DNA of 45,403 nucleotides from JBGSYN01 sp041750975 (GTDB lineage: Bacteria; Pseudomonadota; Alphaproteobacteria; Geminicoccales; Geminicoccaceae): positions 1 to 45,403 of the forward strand of contig JBGSYN010000176.1 of the NCBI GenBank assembly GCA_041750975.1, given 5' to 3'. Below, one piece after another: positions 26,763 to 35,774 of this stretch; the first letter of the stretch is position 1; every line of letters starts with the position of its first letter. The notes beneath the pieces are model-generated. The model did not search any database and had not been told where the DNA came from. It saw only the letters and a program-made list of their open reading frames with translations. Both the position numbers and the translations under genes were made by a program.

Positions 26763-27689
26763 TCAGGTGACGTCATTCAGCGCATCGAGGTGAGCCATGA
26801 CACTCCGCGCTAACGCCGGAGGATTGTAACCGCCCTCGAGCACCGACACTACCCTGCCCTCGGCCAATTGTTCGGCCAACGTCACCAGTTCTCCCGTGAT
26901 CCAGCCAAAATCCTCCTCGACAAGCCGAAAATTGGCAAGAGGGTCGCTTGCATGGGCATCGAAGCCGGCCGAAATCAGCACCATCTCCGGCGCAAAGCTC
27001 TGGAGTACCGGCAGCACCTGGCTTCCTATGGTTGTCCGCCATTCCCTGGAGCCGGTGCCGGGTGGCATCGGGCAGTTCAGAATATTGTCGTGGCTGCCCC
27101 GCTCGCTTGCGGCACCCGTGCCGGGATAAAGCGGCGATTGGTGGATCGAGACGTAAAGAATGTCCGGATCGTCCCAGAACGCCGCTTGCGTGCCATTGCC
27201 GTGATGGACATCGAAGTCGACGATAGCGATTTTGCCCAATTGATGCTGATGTCGCGCTCGCATGGCGCCGATCGCGATGCTGTTGAAGATGCAAAAGCCC
27301 ATTGCCCGCTCGGGTTCAGCGTGATGGCCCGGAGGACGCACTAGGCAAAAGGCACGTTTGGTCTCGCTCGAGAGAACCGCATCGACGCCCGCGCATACCG
27401 CACCCGCAGCATGGAGACTGGCTTCACGGGACCCCGGCGAAAGGGTCGTGTCACCATCTAGGGAGGCATAACCCTCCCTCGGCACGGCACCGAGCACTGC
27501 CTTAACATGGGCTTCGGGATGGACCCGCATGATGTCCGCAAGTTCGGCAGCAGGAGGCTCTCTGCGTTCAAGGCCTTTGGGCGGTGCCATTTCGAGCGCT
27601 TGCAACACATGCTCGATTCTGACGGCCGCTTCCGGATGACCCGGACCCGCATCATGGAGCAACGCGCTCGGATGATAGTAGAGAATCAT
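26763..27689 (-). CDS. Histone deacetylase family hydrolase
   Basis: A 308-residue zinc amidohydrolase of the arginase/deacetylase fold. The active-site tandem histidines are G-H122-H123-A-E-P. Zinc ligands are D160 and H162 (D-F-D-V-H-H-G-N-G-T) and D244 (S-A-G-F-D-A-H). Bacterial members act on acetylated lysines, polyamines or small acetylated metabolites; the real substrate is unknown. The G-H-H-A-E-P-E-x-A-M-G-F-C pattern is typical of class II-like bacterial members often found beside xseB in alphaproteobacteria. It begins 10 bases after the mfd stop, so it is part of the same minus-strand run. Confidence 0.9.
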   Translation of the reverse strand: MILYYHPSALLHDAGPGHPEAAVRIEHVLQALEMAPPKGLERREPPAAELADIMRVHPEAHVKAVLGAVPREGYASLDGDTTLSPGSREASLHAAGAVCAGVDAVLSSETKRAFCLVRPPGHHAEPERAMGFCIFNSIAIGAMRARHQHQLGKIAIVDFDVHHGNGTQAAFWDDPDILYVSIHQSPLYPGTGAASERGSHDNILNCPMPPGTGSREWRTTIGSQVLPVLQSFAPEMVLISAGFDAHASDPLANFRLVEEDFGWITGELVTLAEQLAEGRVVSVLEGGYNPPALARSVMAHLDALNDVT

Positions 27690-27699
27690 GGCCGAGCTT

Positions 27700-30600
27700 T
27701 CAGGCCGCTAGATCAGCGAGTTGCGAGACGATATTGCGAGCTTCCTTGAGCCGTGATCTGGGCGAGTCGGTGTCCTTCATCAAGACGATCTTGTGATCGG
27801 GCCGGACCTTGAGTTTGCCCTTGCTGTCGGCGATCAGCCCGACCAGACGCTCCGGCCGGGCGAATCGGTTTTCATAGAGGGTCATGACGATCCCCTTGGG
27901 ACCGGCATCGACCTTGGCGACATTGGCCCGCTTGCAGACCTGCTTGATCGCAACGAGCTCCAGGAGTTGCTCGGTTTCGACCGGCATCGGCCCGAACCGG
28001 TCGATCAGTTCAGAAGCAAAATCATCGATGTCCGCGGCGCCTTCGAGTGACGCCAGGCGGCGGTACATCGCAAGGCGGAGATCGAGATCGCTGATGTAGC
28101 TTTCGGGCATCAGCGCGGCGGCGTCGATCGTGATTTGCGGCGTCCAATCCGTGCTCGGTGCGGCCTCGCCTCCGGCGTGAGCCTGCTTCAGTTCCATCAC
28201 CGCTTCTTCGAGCATGTGGTTATAGAGCTCGAAGCCGACCTCTTTGATCTGGCCCGACTGCTCATCGCCGAGGAGATTGCCAGCACCCCGAATATCGAGA
28301 TCATGACTGGCCAGCTGGAAGCCCGCGCCGAGACCGTCGAGCGACTGGATGACCTGTAGGCGACGCTCGGCGGTTTCCCTGAGGCGACGGTCGGAAGGCA
28401 CGGTGAAATAGGCGTACCCCCGCACCTTCGAACGCCCGACACGGCCGCGCAGCTGATAGAGCTGGGACAATCCGAAACGATCGGCCCGGTGGATGATCAG
28501 GGTGTTTGCCGTCGGGATGTCGAGTCCGCTTTCGATAATGTTCGTCGCCAACAGCAAATGCGTCTTGCGGTCATAGAAATCGGCCATGACCACTTCGAGA
28601 TCGCGTGCCGCCATCTTGCCATTGGCGATCGAAATCTTGATCTCCGGCACGAGTTTCTCGAGATGTTCGCGGAGCTGTGGCTGATCGCTGATCCTGGGGC
28701 AGACATAGAATATCTGCCCGCCCCGGTGATATTCGCGCATGATCGCTTCGCGCAGGATTACGGGATCGGTCGGCAGGATGAAGGTCCTGACCGCAAGACG
28801 ATCGACCGGCGGGGTCGCGATAATGGAGAAATCCCTCATCCCGCCGAGCGCCATATGCAGCGTGCGTGGGATCGGGGTCGCCGTCATCGTCAGCACGTGA
28901 ACTTCGGCCCTCAGCTGTTTCAGACGCTCCTTGTGCGTGACGCCGAAATGCTGCTCCTCATCGACGATGACGAGACCGATATCCTTGAAGGTCACGCCTT
29001 TTGCCAAGAGCGCGTGGGTGCCGACGACGATATCGATCGTCCCGTCGGCAAGCCCGCTTCTGACTGCGGCGGCATCTTTTGCCGTGACGAATCGGGAGAG
29101 TTGGGCGATGCGCAGGGGCATACCTTCGAACCGCTGCACACAGACGTGATAATGCTGACGCGCCAGCAGGGTCGTGGGAGCCAGGAACGCCACCTGCTTG
29201 CCGCTCATTGCCGCAAGGAACGCTGCGCGCAACGCCACTTCGGTCTTGCCGAAGCCGACATCGCCGCAGACCAGGCGATCCATCGGACGTCCGGAGGTCA
29301 GATCGTCGACGACGGCCTCGATGGTGCTGAGCTGGTCCTCGGTCTCGTCGAAAGGAAAGCGGGCGACGAACTCGTCGTAGAGACCGGCGGGAATTTGGAA
29401 CGGGGTCCCCTTGCGCATTGCCCGCTCGGCCGCGACACGGATCAGCTCGCCTGCAATCTCCCTGATCCGTTGCTTGATCCGCGCCTTGCGGGTCTGCCAG
29501 CCGATACCGCCGAGCCGGTCCAACTGGGCTTCGGCATCGGCGTTGCCGTAGCGGGAAAGGACATCGAGATTTTCAACCGGAACGAAGAGCCGGTCATTAT
29601 TGTGATAGAGTAATTTCAGGCAGTCGTGGGGGGCGCCGCCGATCTCGAGCGTAATCAATCCCTCGAACCGCCCGATACCGTGTTCGACATGAACGACGAG
29701 GTCGCCCTCGCTGAGCGCATTGACTTCGGCCAGGAACTTGTCCGCCCGGCGCGCCCTGCGCTGGGTCCGGCCATAGCGCTCGCCGAACAGATCCTGTTCG
29801 CCGAGTATCGTGATGCCCGGGGCGGAAAAGCCCGACGGCAGCGGCAGCACGGCGAGACCGAGACCGTCCTTCGCGCGCGCCTCGAAGCGATCGAGCTTGT
29901 AGGTCGTATCCAAGCCATGGTCGGCCAGAACCTGGGCTAAGCGTTCGACGGCACCCTGGCCGTGCGCGGCGATGATCGGATGTTTGCCGCTCTCGACGAG
30001 CCCCTTGAGATGGCCGACGACGACATCGAAGAGATTGATCGCCTGATTGGCCCGTTCCGGTGCGAAATCCCGCGCCGGCTCGCCTTTGAGATCTTCCATG
30101 GCACCGAAGCCCTGGGGCAGCGCCGGCGGCAGCGAGAAGATCGAGAACTGAAAGCGCTCATAGTCCGCCATCACGCGGCCGAGGCTCTGCTCGTCGATAT
30201 AGAGCAGTTCGGGTGGCAACGGCCGATAGGGTGCGTTGCCGAAATTCCGCGTAATCATCGCCGGATCCCGCCGTGCCTCGAAATGCTCGCCGATCAGATC
30301 GAGACGTCCCTGGATCGTGTCACGAACGAGGTGATCGAGCGTTATGGCGCAGCCTGCGGGCAGGTAGTCGAACAAGGTCGAAAGATCGTCATAGAAAAGC
30401 GGCAGCCAGTGCTCGACGCCGGGATGGCCGCGCTGTTCGGTTACGGCCTCGAGCAGCGGATCTTCCGTTACCGCGCCGAAAAATTTCAGATAGCCGGAGC
30501 GGAAGCGGTCGACGGTTTCCGGCTGCAAAATGACCTCGCTCACCGGCCGCAATTCGGTGACGCCGATCTTCGCGAGCGAGCGCTGGGTTAACGGATCGAA

Positions 30601-31233
30601 AGCGCGGATCGTGTCGATCTCGTCGCCGAATAGATCGAGGCGAAGGGGTGTCGCTTCGCCGGTCGCGAAGATATCGATGAGCCCGCCTCGTACCGCGAAT
30701 TCACCGGGTTCGTGCACGGTCCCGACCCGACGGTATCCGTTGCTGGTGAGGTAGCCCAGGAGTGCGTCGCGATCGAGCTTTTGTCCTGGCTCGAGGGTCT
30801 GATGGCTGCTGCCGATGATCTCGGGCGGCGGCACACGCTGGACCACGGCGTTCGCGGTCGTCAGCACCAGAAGCGGCCTCTCGTTGCTGGTTTCGGCCAG
30901 CCGCGCCAGCGATCTGAGCCGCTGCGCCGTTATCGTCGGATGCGGTGACACCCTGTCATAGGGCAGGCAGTCCCAGGCCGGAAATACGATGGTCTCGATT
31001 TCAGGTGCAAAGAACTGGACCATCGATTGCAGAAAGGTCGTACGATCCGCGTCCCGGGCGATATGCAGGATCGCTTGGCGTGGATTGTCCTTGAGCCGTG
31101 TCGCAAGATACGCGGCATCGAGGCCCTCTCGGGCATTGGCGAGAAGGATCGGACGGGAATCTTTGCCGGGGGATGGAGCCGGTAAGGGCTCGTCTTCCCG
31201 ATAGATTTCAGCAGCTTCCATGGCAGGCGGCAT
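27700..31233 (-). CDS. mfd: Transcription-repair coupling factor
   Basis: Mfd displaces RNA polymerase stalled at DNA damage and recruits UvrA. The 1177-residue length is normal. From the N-terminus, a UvrB-like module precedes the RNA-polymerase-interacting CarD-like domain (G-D-L-V-V-H-V-E-H-G-I-G-R-F). A RecG-like helicase domain follows, with Walker A G-D-V-G-F-G-K-T, DEEQ box V-D-E-E-Q-H-F-G-V, T-A-T-P-I-P-R-T-L and Q-L-R-G-R-V-G-R-S. A C-terminal TRCF domain completes it. It lies between sdhE and the deacetylase-like gene. All key motifs are intact. Confidence 0.97.
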   Translation of the reverse strand: MPPAMEAAEIYREDEPLPAPSPGKDSRPILLANAREGLDAAYLATRLKDNPRQAILHIARDADRTTFLQSMVQFFAPEIETIVFPAWDCLPYDRVSPHPTITAQRLRSLARLAETSNERPLLVLTTANAVVQRVPPPEIIGSSHQTLEPGQKLDRDALLGYLTSNGYRRVGTVHEPGEFAVRGGLIDIFATGEATPLRLDLFGDEIDTIRAFDPLTQRSLAKIGVTELRPVSEVILQPETVDRFRSGYLKFFGAVTEDPLLEAVTEQRGHPGVEHWLPLFYDDLSTLFDYLPAGCAITLDHLVRDTIQGRLDLIGEHFEARRDPAMITRNFGNAPYRPLPPELLYIDEQSLGRVMADYERFQFSIFSLPPALPQGFGAMEDLKGEPARDFAPERANQAINLFDVVVGHLKGLVESGKHPIIAAHGQGAVERLAQVLADHGLDTTYKLDRFEARAKDGLGLAVLPLPSGFSAPGITILGEQDLFGERYGRTQRRARRADKFLAEVNALSEGDLVVHVEHGIGRFEGLITLEIGGAPHDCLKLLYHNNDRLFVPVENLDVLSRYGNADAEAQLDRLGGIGWQTRKARIKQRIREIAGELIRVAAERAMRKGTPFQIPAGLYDEFVARFPFDETEDQLSTIEAVVDDLTSGRPMDRLVCGDVGFGKTEVALRAAFLAAMSGKQVAFLAPTTLLARQHYHVCVQRFEGMPLRIAQLSRFVTAKDAAAVRSGLADGTIDIVVGTHALLAKGVTFKDIGLVIVDEEQHFGVTHKERLKQLRAEVHVLTMTATPIPRTLHMALGGMRDFSIIATPPVDRLAVRTFILPTDPVILREAIMREYHRGGQIFYVCPRISDQPQLREHLEKLVPEIKISIANGKMAARDLEVVMADFYDRKTHLLLATNIIESGLDIPTANTLIIHRADRFGLSQLYQLRGRVGRSKVRGYAYFTVPSDRRLRETAERRLQVIQSLDGLGAGFQLASHDLDIRGAGNLLGDEQSGQIKEVGFELYNHMLEEAVMELKQAHAGGEAAPSTDWTPQITIDAAALMPESYISDLDLRLAMYRRLASLEGAADIDDFASELIDRFGPMPVETEQLLELVAIKQVCKRANVAKVDAGPKGIVMTLYENRFARPERLVGLIADSKGKLKVRPDHKIVLMKDTDSPRSRLKEARNIVSQLADLAA

Positions 31234-31273
31234 TGTTGCAGGTCTAACTACGGTCTCGAAGGTTGCGGTTGGA

Positions 31274-31546
31274 TCAGCTATTGGCGACGTCGAACGTGAT
31301 CAGCTTCAAGAAGACATCATTATTGTGTTCCGCCGGTACGACCATGCGCCCGCTGACCCAGGCCAGAACATCCTGATCGGGCTCCGCCAACAGCGCCTCG
31401 AAGTGATCGAGCTGGGTCTCGTCGAACCCTTCGAGATAATGGTCGGCGAACCGTCCCATGAGGATGTCGCCTTCGAGGCAACCTCGATAGCGGGCCTGAT
31501 GCAGCAGGCGCTTTTTGCGGATGGCCGTGGTTTCGGATTTCGCCAT
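31274..31546 (-). CDS. sdhE: FAD assembly factor SdhE
   Basis: SdhE helps attach FAD covalently to succinate dehydrogenase flavoprotein. The product is 90 residues from the ATG at 31546 (MAKSETTAIRKKRLLHQARY); an in-frame ATG further upstream (31582) would add 12 residues and run into the recG start region. The defining R-G-x-x-E motif is present as R-G-C-L-E-G-D, followed by a five-helix-sized domain ending in W-V-S-G. It lies 40 bases before mfd and is divergent from recG, a linkage seen in many alphaproteobacteria. Confidence 0.9.
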   Translation of the reverse strand: MAKSETTAIRKKRLLHQARYRGCLEGDILMGRFADHYLEGFDETQLDHFEALLAEPDQDVLAWVSGRMVVPAEHNNDVFLKLITFDVANS

Positions 31547-31581
31547 GCCGTCGATTGTCGCCATTCTTCCCATTTGCCGCA

Positions 31582-33735
31582 ATGATCAATGCCGATTCGC
31601 CAGCGCTGCCCGCGGCCCTCACCCATGAACCACCAGGACAACCGTTCGGCAGGAACTTCCGGCAATCCATCTTGCGGCCTGCCAATCTCGAACCGCTTTT
31701 CGTCGACGTCACCACGATATCGGGTGTCGGCCCGACAACGAAAGTGCATCTGGGACGGCTTCTCGGAAAGAACAACCCGCGTCTGATCGATTTGCTTTGC
31801 CATCTTCCATTTCGTCGCATCGAACTGATTCCGGTCAATGACGCGGCACTCCTTGAGCCGGATATGCTGGTTACGCTGGAGGGGACTGTTGGTAATCTGC
31901 ATGCGGGCGGTAGTCGGCGTCACCCATCACGTATCGAATTTCATGCCTTGGGCCAGGAGATCGATCTGATCTTTTTCGGCGTGCCCGCGGCGCAACTCGA
32001 AAAACGATTGCCGGCGGACCATCAGCGCATCCTGCACGGACGGCTTACGAGATTTCGTAACCGGTGGCAGATCGCCCACCCGGACATCATCGATGCGGCC
32101 GACGCCAGGCCGCATCGTGCCCTCCCCGTCTATTCGGCAATTGCACCCTTGCCGCAATGGCGTTTGCGAAAGCTGGCCGCTGAAGCCTGTCGCAAAATTC
32201 CGGACCTAGACGAGTGGCTGGAGCCGGCATCGCTCGAGAACAATCGATGGATCGGCTGGCGTGAATCCATGCGTCGACTGCATCAGGCCGAATGCGATCC
32301 TGAAGATCCGTTGTCGCCGGCCCGTTGCAGGCTTGCCTTTGACGAGCTACTGGCCAATCAGCTGGCGCTCGCGATCGCCCGGCCGAGCACCAGCGAAGGG
32401 CGCAGCCTGCAAGCGAAGGGCGCACTCCGTCAGCGGCTTTTGGCGCAGCTTCCCTTCGCTCTCACCGCGGCTCAGGACCACGCAATCGAAACAATACTCG
32501 AGGATCTAAAGCGGCCGCTGGCGATGCGGCGGCTGCTGCAGGGCGATGTCGGCTCGGGCAAGACCATGGTCGCATTGATGGCGATGCTGTACGCTCTCGA
32601 ATCCGGCGTTCAATCGGCCCTGATGGCGCCGACCGAGGTCCTGGCGGAGCAGCATGCGGCGACGATCGGCGCCCTCCTTCGAGACCTTGGCATCGACGTC
32701 CTACTGCTGACCGGCAAGGTCAAGGGCCGAGCCCGGCAATCGGCGCTGGCAGCCATCGAAGCCGGCGACATTATGATCGTCATCGGCACCCATGCGATCT
32801 TCGAGGAAGCGATCAAATTCTTCGATCTGGGATTTGTGGTGATCGACGAGCAGCACCGCTTCGGGGTCAATCAGCGCCTCAAGCTTACCCGGAAGGGCAA
32901 GACCGTCGATCATCTCCTGATGACCGCGACTCCGATCCCGCGAAGCCTCATTTTGAGCCACTATGGGGATATCGCGACATCGAAACTGGATGAGAAGCCC
33001 GCGGGTCGGCAACCAATTCGGACCAGGGTCATGCCGCTCGATCGGATCGAGGAGCTTCTTTGCGCTTTGGACCAGGCGCTGGCCCGGAGCGAGCGGATCT
33101 TCTGGATCTGTCCCTTGGTCGAGATTAGTGACAAGATCGATCTCAAGGCGGCGGAAGCGCGCTACGAGGAATTACAAAGCCGATATGGCGATGCCGTCGG
33201 CCTGATCCACGGGCAGATGAGCGCCGATGCCAAAATGGCGTCGATGACCGCCTTCGTCCAAGGCACGACGCGCCTACTCGTGGCGACGACCGTGGTTGAA
33301 GTCGGCGTCGATGTGCCCGAGGCCACCATCGTCATTATCGAGCATGCCGAGCGCTTCGGGCTCGCCCAACTGCATCAGCTCAGAGGAAGGGTCGGACGCG
33401 GCTCCCGGCCGGGCAGTTGCATCCTCCTTTATTCGCCACCCTTGAGCGTCAGCGCCAAGGCCCGCCTCCGGATCATGCGGCAGACGGAAGACGGGTTTCG
33501 GATTGCGGCGGAAGATCTGAGGCTGCGCGGACCGGGTGAAATTCTCGGTACGCAGCAAAGCGGCTTGCCGCCATTCCGTTTTGCCGATCTCTCGGCGCAC
33601 GAAGGGCTCATCGAGCAAGCTCGAGAGACAGCCTCGCGCATGTTGGCCGATCCCGCAACCTATGGCGAACGCGTCAACCTGCTGTTGCACCTTTTCGAGC
33701 GCCAGGAGGCCATCGACCGGCTGAGCGCCGGCTGA
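31582..33735 (+). CDS. recG: ATP-dependent DNA helicase RecG
   Basis: RecG remodels stalled replication forks and branches Holliday junctions. The product is 717 residues from ATG 31582 (a TTG at 31555 would add nine). The N-terminal wedge/OB domain begins near L-E-P-L-F-V-D-V-T-T-I-S-G-V-G-P; residues before it form a short polar extension. Helicase motifs are Walker A G-D-V-G-S-G-K-T, D-E-Q-H-R-F-G, T-A-T-P-I-P-R-S-L and Q-L-R-G-R-V-G-R-G. It is divergent from sdhE with only about 35 bases between the chosen starts, and its stop is four bases from the convergent DUF502 gene. Confidence 0.96.
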   Translation: MINADSPALPAALTHEPPGQPFGRNFRQSILRPANLEPLFVDVTTISGVGPTTKVHLGRLLGKNNPRLIDLLCHLPFRRIELIPVNDAALLEPDMLVTLEGTVGNLHAGGSRRHPSRIEFHALGQEIDLIFFGVPAAQLEKRLPADHQRILHGRLTRFRNRWQIAHPDIIDAADARPHRALPVYSAIAPLPQWRLRKLAAEACRKIPDLDEWLEPASLENNRWIGWRESMRRLHQAECDPEDPLSPARCRLAFDELLANQLALAIARPSTSEGRSLQAKGALRQRLLAQLPFALTAAQDHAIETILEDLKRPLAMRRLLQGDVGSGKTMVALMAMLYALESGVQSALMAPTEVLAEQHAATIGALLRDLGIDVLLLTGKVKGRARQSALAAIEAGDIMIVIGTHAIFEEAIKFFDLGFVVIDEQHRFGVNQRLKLTRKGKTVDHLLMTATPIPRSLILSHYGDIATSKLDEKPAGRQPIRTRVMPLDRIEELLCALDQALARSERIFWICPLVEISDKIDLKAAEARYEELQSRYGDAVGLIHGQMSADAKMASMTAFVQGTTRLLVATTVVEVGVDVPEATIVIIEHAERFGLAQLHQLRGRVGRGSRPGSCILLYSPPLSVSAKARLRIMRQTEDGFRIAAEDLRLRGPGEILGTQQSGLPPFRFADLSAHEGLIEQARETASRMLADPATYGERVNLLLHLFERQEAIDRLSAG

Positions 33736-33739
33736 GCAG

Positions 33740-34549
33740 CTATCGTGCTGTGGGCGCCACCGCGGGCTCGTCGGCGACACCCGTAGAAACCGTTGCTGGA
33801 CGTGTCGGTGGTGTGACGATGCCGCTTGAGATCACCATTTTCACGCCGTCCTCCACGGTCATGTCTAGATGGACGAGATCCTGCCGCGGGACGAAAAGCA
33901 GAAATCCCGATGTGGGATTGGGTGTAGTCGGCAGGAAGACGTTGACGAGGTCCCGTTCGGTCTTGTCCTGAACTTCACCCCGGGTGCCGCTGGTGACGAA
34001 CCCCAGGGCCCAGATCCCGCGGCGCGGATATTCGACCAGCACGACTTCGCGGAACGAACCGGACGATTGCGCGAGGACCGTCTCGAAAATTTGTTTCAGG
34101 GTTCCATAGACGGAGCGGATGACCGGCATCCGGTCGAGCAATCGTTCGCCGCCCCGCATGACCGACCTTCCAACCAATCCTGCGGCAAACCAGCCGATGA
34201 AGATCAGGGCCAGGACCATTGTCAAGAAGCCGAGACCCGGCAGGCTGAATGGCAGGTAGGTCTCTGGATTGTAGCGAACCGGGAGGAACCGATCGACCCG
34301 CGTATCGAAGAAATTCACGACTTGAACGACCAGAAAGATCGTAATGGCGATCGGTGCGGTCACGATAATTCCCGCAAACAGATAATTTCTGAGGCGCGCC
34401 AGAAGGCCGAGTTGGCGGGCCGCGGTGCTTTCCCCGAGCCGGTGGTGGCCGGGGTTGCCCTGGGTCGTTTGGCGCGAGGTCGCCTGGCGTGGAAAACGCA
34501 TGCGATCCGGACCGGAGCGTCGTCCGTTCACGTCATCGAAGCCTTGCAC
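33740..34549 (-). CDS. DUF502 family membrane protein
   Basis: A 269-residue inner-membrane protein of the DUF502 family, whose function is unknown. After a polar N-terminal extension of about 45 residues, two spans (about 57-80 and 103-127) bracket a periplasmic loop. Then comes the conserved cytoplasmic domain, starting with the family signature I-P-x-(I/V)-R-S-x-Y-x-x-x-K-Q and continuing with V-E-Y-P-R-R-G-I-W and P-T-T-P-N-P-T-S-G. The C-terminal 25 residues are low-complexity and rich in Ala, Thr, Pro and Val. It converges on recG (4-base gap), as in several alphaproteobacteria. Confidence 0.9.
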   Translation of the reverse strand: MQGFDDVNGRRSGPDRMRFPRQATSRQTTQGNPGHHRLGESTAARQLGLLARLRNYLFAGIIVTAPIAITIFLVVQVVNFFDTRVDRFLPVRYNPETYLPFSLPGLGFLTMVLALIFIGWFAAGLVGRSVMRGGERLLDRMPVIRSVYGTLKQIFETVLAQSSGSFREVVLVEYPRRGIWALGFVTSGTRGEVQDKTERDLVNVFLPTTPNPTSGFLLFVPRQDLVHLDMTVEDGVKMVISSGIVTPPTRPATVSTGVADEPAVAPTAR

Positions 34550-35262
34550 TGCTCATCTCGTCAACGCCTTGCAACGCAAAATGCCCCCTGGCACCGGAAA
34601 AATAGGATGGGGGCCTCATCTCCGTCCAGATTCATGGAAGGCAGAACCTCGCATAGCGTCTGATCGATCCTTCGCAATCGGCGGTAAGCACAATCGAGCA
34701 CCCGGTCCAGCATAATGCCCGCGCCCAAAGGTGCCGCCGCAAGTTCTGGCTAAGATCGCGACGATGGTTCGTACCCCACGGGATGGACAGACGCGTATGT
34801 CATGCGACATGCAAGACTGACACCAAAAAATTTGCTCGGCTCAAACACTTTGCCAGTGCCGTGGTTCGGGGTGCCCAACCTTGCTGATCTCACCATACGA
34901 ACCCCACGATGGTACCATTCAATGCCTACTTCAAGTAGATGAATTGCATCGTCGTCACAACCTGCCTTGTCTTGATCGCCAATTCCAATGGCTGAACAAG
35001 ACAAAAATCGTATAAAATTTTATGCAAATGTGAAATGAATTTAATTGGAATGCATTTATTATAAAAAATGCGTAAAATTTTGCAGATTTTTGCTCGGTCA
35101 TTATTTCTTTTAATTTCTGTTGACAGTAATATTACAGTACTGCAGTTCGTAGCTAAGCGATGACATTATTGTACGAAGACGGTCACTGTCGGATGCATGT
35201 GGGGACACTTTCAAGTGGTTTTGGTTCATCGCGTACCGGACAAGTCAGAAAGGACAGGGGAA
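34550..35262. other. Gene-poor region upstream of the coiled-coil gene (about 710 bp)
   Basis: No convincing coding sequence was found here. Two short minus-strand frames (34616-34810 and 34750-35004) have atypical composition and no recognisable motifs. The first 450 bases have moderate GC, while the section from about 35005 to 35155 is strikingly AT-rich. A loose near-repeat is visible: CGTACCCCACGGGATGG at about 34770 and CGAACCCCACGATGG at about 34898. The promoter of the DUF502 gene should lie at the left end. The AT-rich part is listed separately. Confidence 0.55.
35008..35148 (+). promoter_or_regulatory. AT-rich, palindrome-bearing control region upstream of the coiled-coil gene
   Basis: TAAAATTTT occurs twice (35013-35021 and 35073-35081), 60 bases apart. 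GCATTT/AAATGC arms at 35052-35057 and 35066-35071 form a small stem-loop. GTAATATTAC (35126-35135) is a perfect 10-base palindrome, immediately followed by the 8-base palindrome CAGTACTG (35136-35143). A TTGACA at 35120-35125 is a good -35 but no matching -10 is evident at the usual distance. The region probably contains the promoter of the gene at 35263, with binding sites for a nucleoid-type or dimeric regulator; that is inference. Confidence 0.4.
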
Positions 35263-35730
35263 ATGAACATCATAACCAATTCAATGCTGCTGATCCGTCG
35301 GATCCGGGAATTGCAGCGGCGGCGCGACAGTGTGGTCGATCGCCAGGACATATTGCGTCGGAGCTTGCCGGAATGGACCTTCGCACCCCTGCAATTGGTC
35401 GGCATGTCGAGTGACGAAATTCGCAGTGCGATGAGCGATCTGACCAAGGCCGAGGCCGATGCTGGGTTGCACGAACTCGACCGTGAGCTCGAAAAACTCG
35501 ACCATGAGATCGAGGCACTCGAGAACCAGTTGCTGAGCACGCCGACCGGATCTCTGGATGGTATCCAGGCGGTACTCGAGCTTGCCATCGATCGCTTCCG
35601 CTCGCAGACGGTGGCCGATCCGAACGACGTCTTCTATGACTATGGGGACGCCCGCATTCTCACATTCTTCGAGCATGCGGCCGAAGACTTGCGCGAGCTG
35701 CTCCAGGAAAATCAGCGGGCCGCCGTTTAA
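35263..35730 (+). CDS. Hypothetical coiled-coil protein
   Basis: This 155-residue product is not recognised. The ATG at 35263 is chosen because AGGACAGGGG lies directly before it; an in-frame ATG at 35197 has no ribosome site. No signal peptide or membrane span is present. The central part (about residues 60-92) has a regular Leu/Glu/Asp/Lys heptad pattern typical of a coiled coil, flanked by basic N-terminal and acidic C-terminal helices. A soluble, dimeric cytoplasmic protein is likely. It is monocistronic, with a long AT-rich leader region upstream and a terminator 13 bases after its stop. Confidence 0.65.
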   Translation: MNIITNSMLLIRRIRELQRRRDSVVDRQDILRRSLPEWTFAPLQLVGMSSDEIRSAMSDLTKAEADAGLHELDRELEKLDHEIEALENQLLSTPTGSLDGIQAVLELAIDRFRSQTVADPNDVFYDYGDARILTFFEHAAEDLRELLQENQRAAV

Positions 35731-35742
35731 GCGAGGAACATC

Positions 35743-35774
35743 GGGGCGAGGGCCCGAAGGCTTTCGCCCCTTTA
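35743..35774 (+). terminator. Rho-independent terminator of the coiled-coil gene
   Basis: GGGGCGA at 35743-35749 pairs with TCGCCCC at 35764-35770. A 14-base intervening segment contains a further G/C-rich inner stem, and TTTA follows. It starts 12 bases after the TAA stop. The T-tract is short, so termination may be incomplete, but the position and stem strength support the call. Confidence 0.6.

Noticed and set aside
28489..29613. 374-codon plus-strand frame antisense to mfd
   Set aside because: It is a shadow of the mfd reading frame, rich in Asp, Arg and His as expected from antisense GC-rich codons.
34583..34614. GCCCCC/GGGGGC inverted repeat upstream of DUF502
   Set aside because: Only six pairs around a 20-base loop, with no T-tract and no gene reading into it from the left; not a credible terminator.
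34616..35004. Two short minus-strand open frames upstream of DUF502
   Set aside because: Arg/Gly/Ser-rich translation without protein-like pattern and no ribosome sites; probably chance frames.
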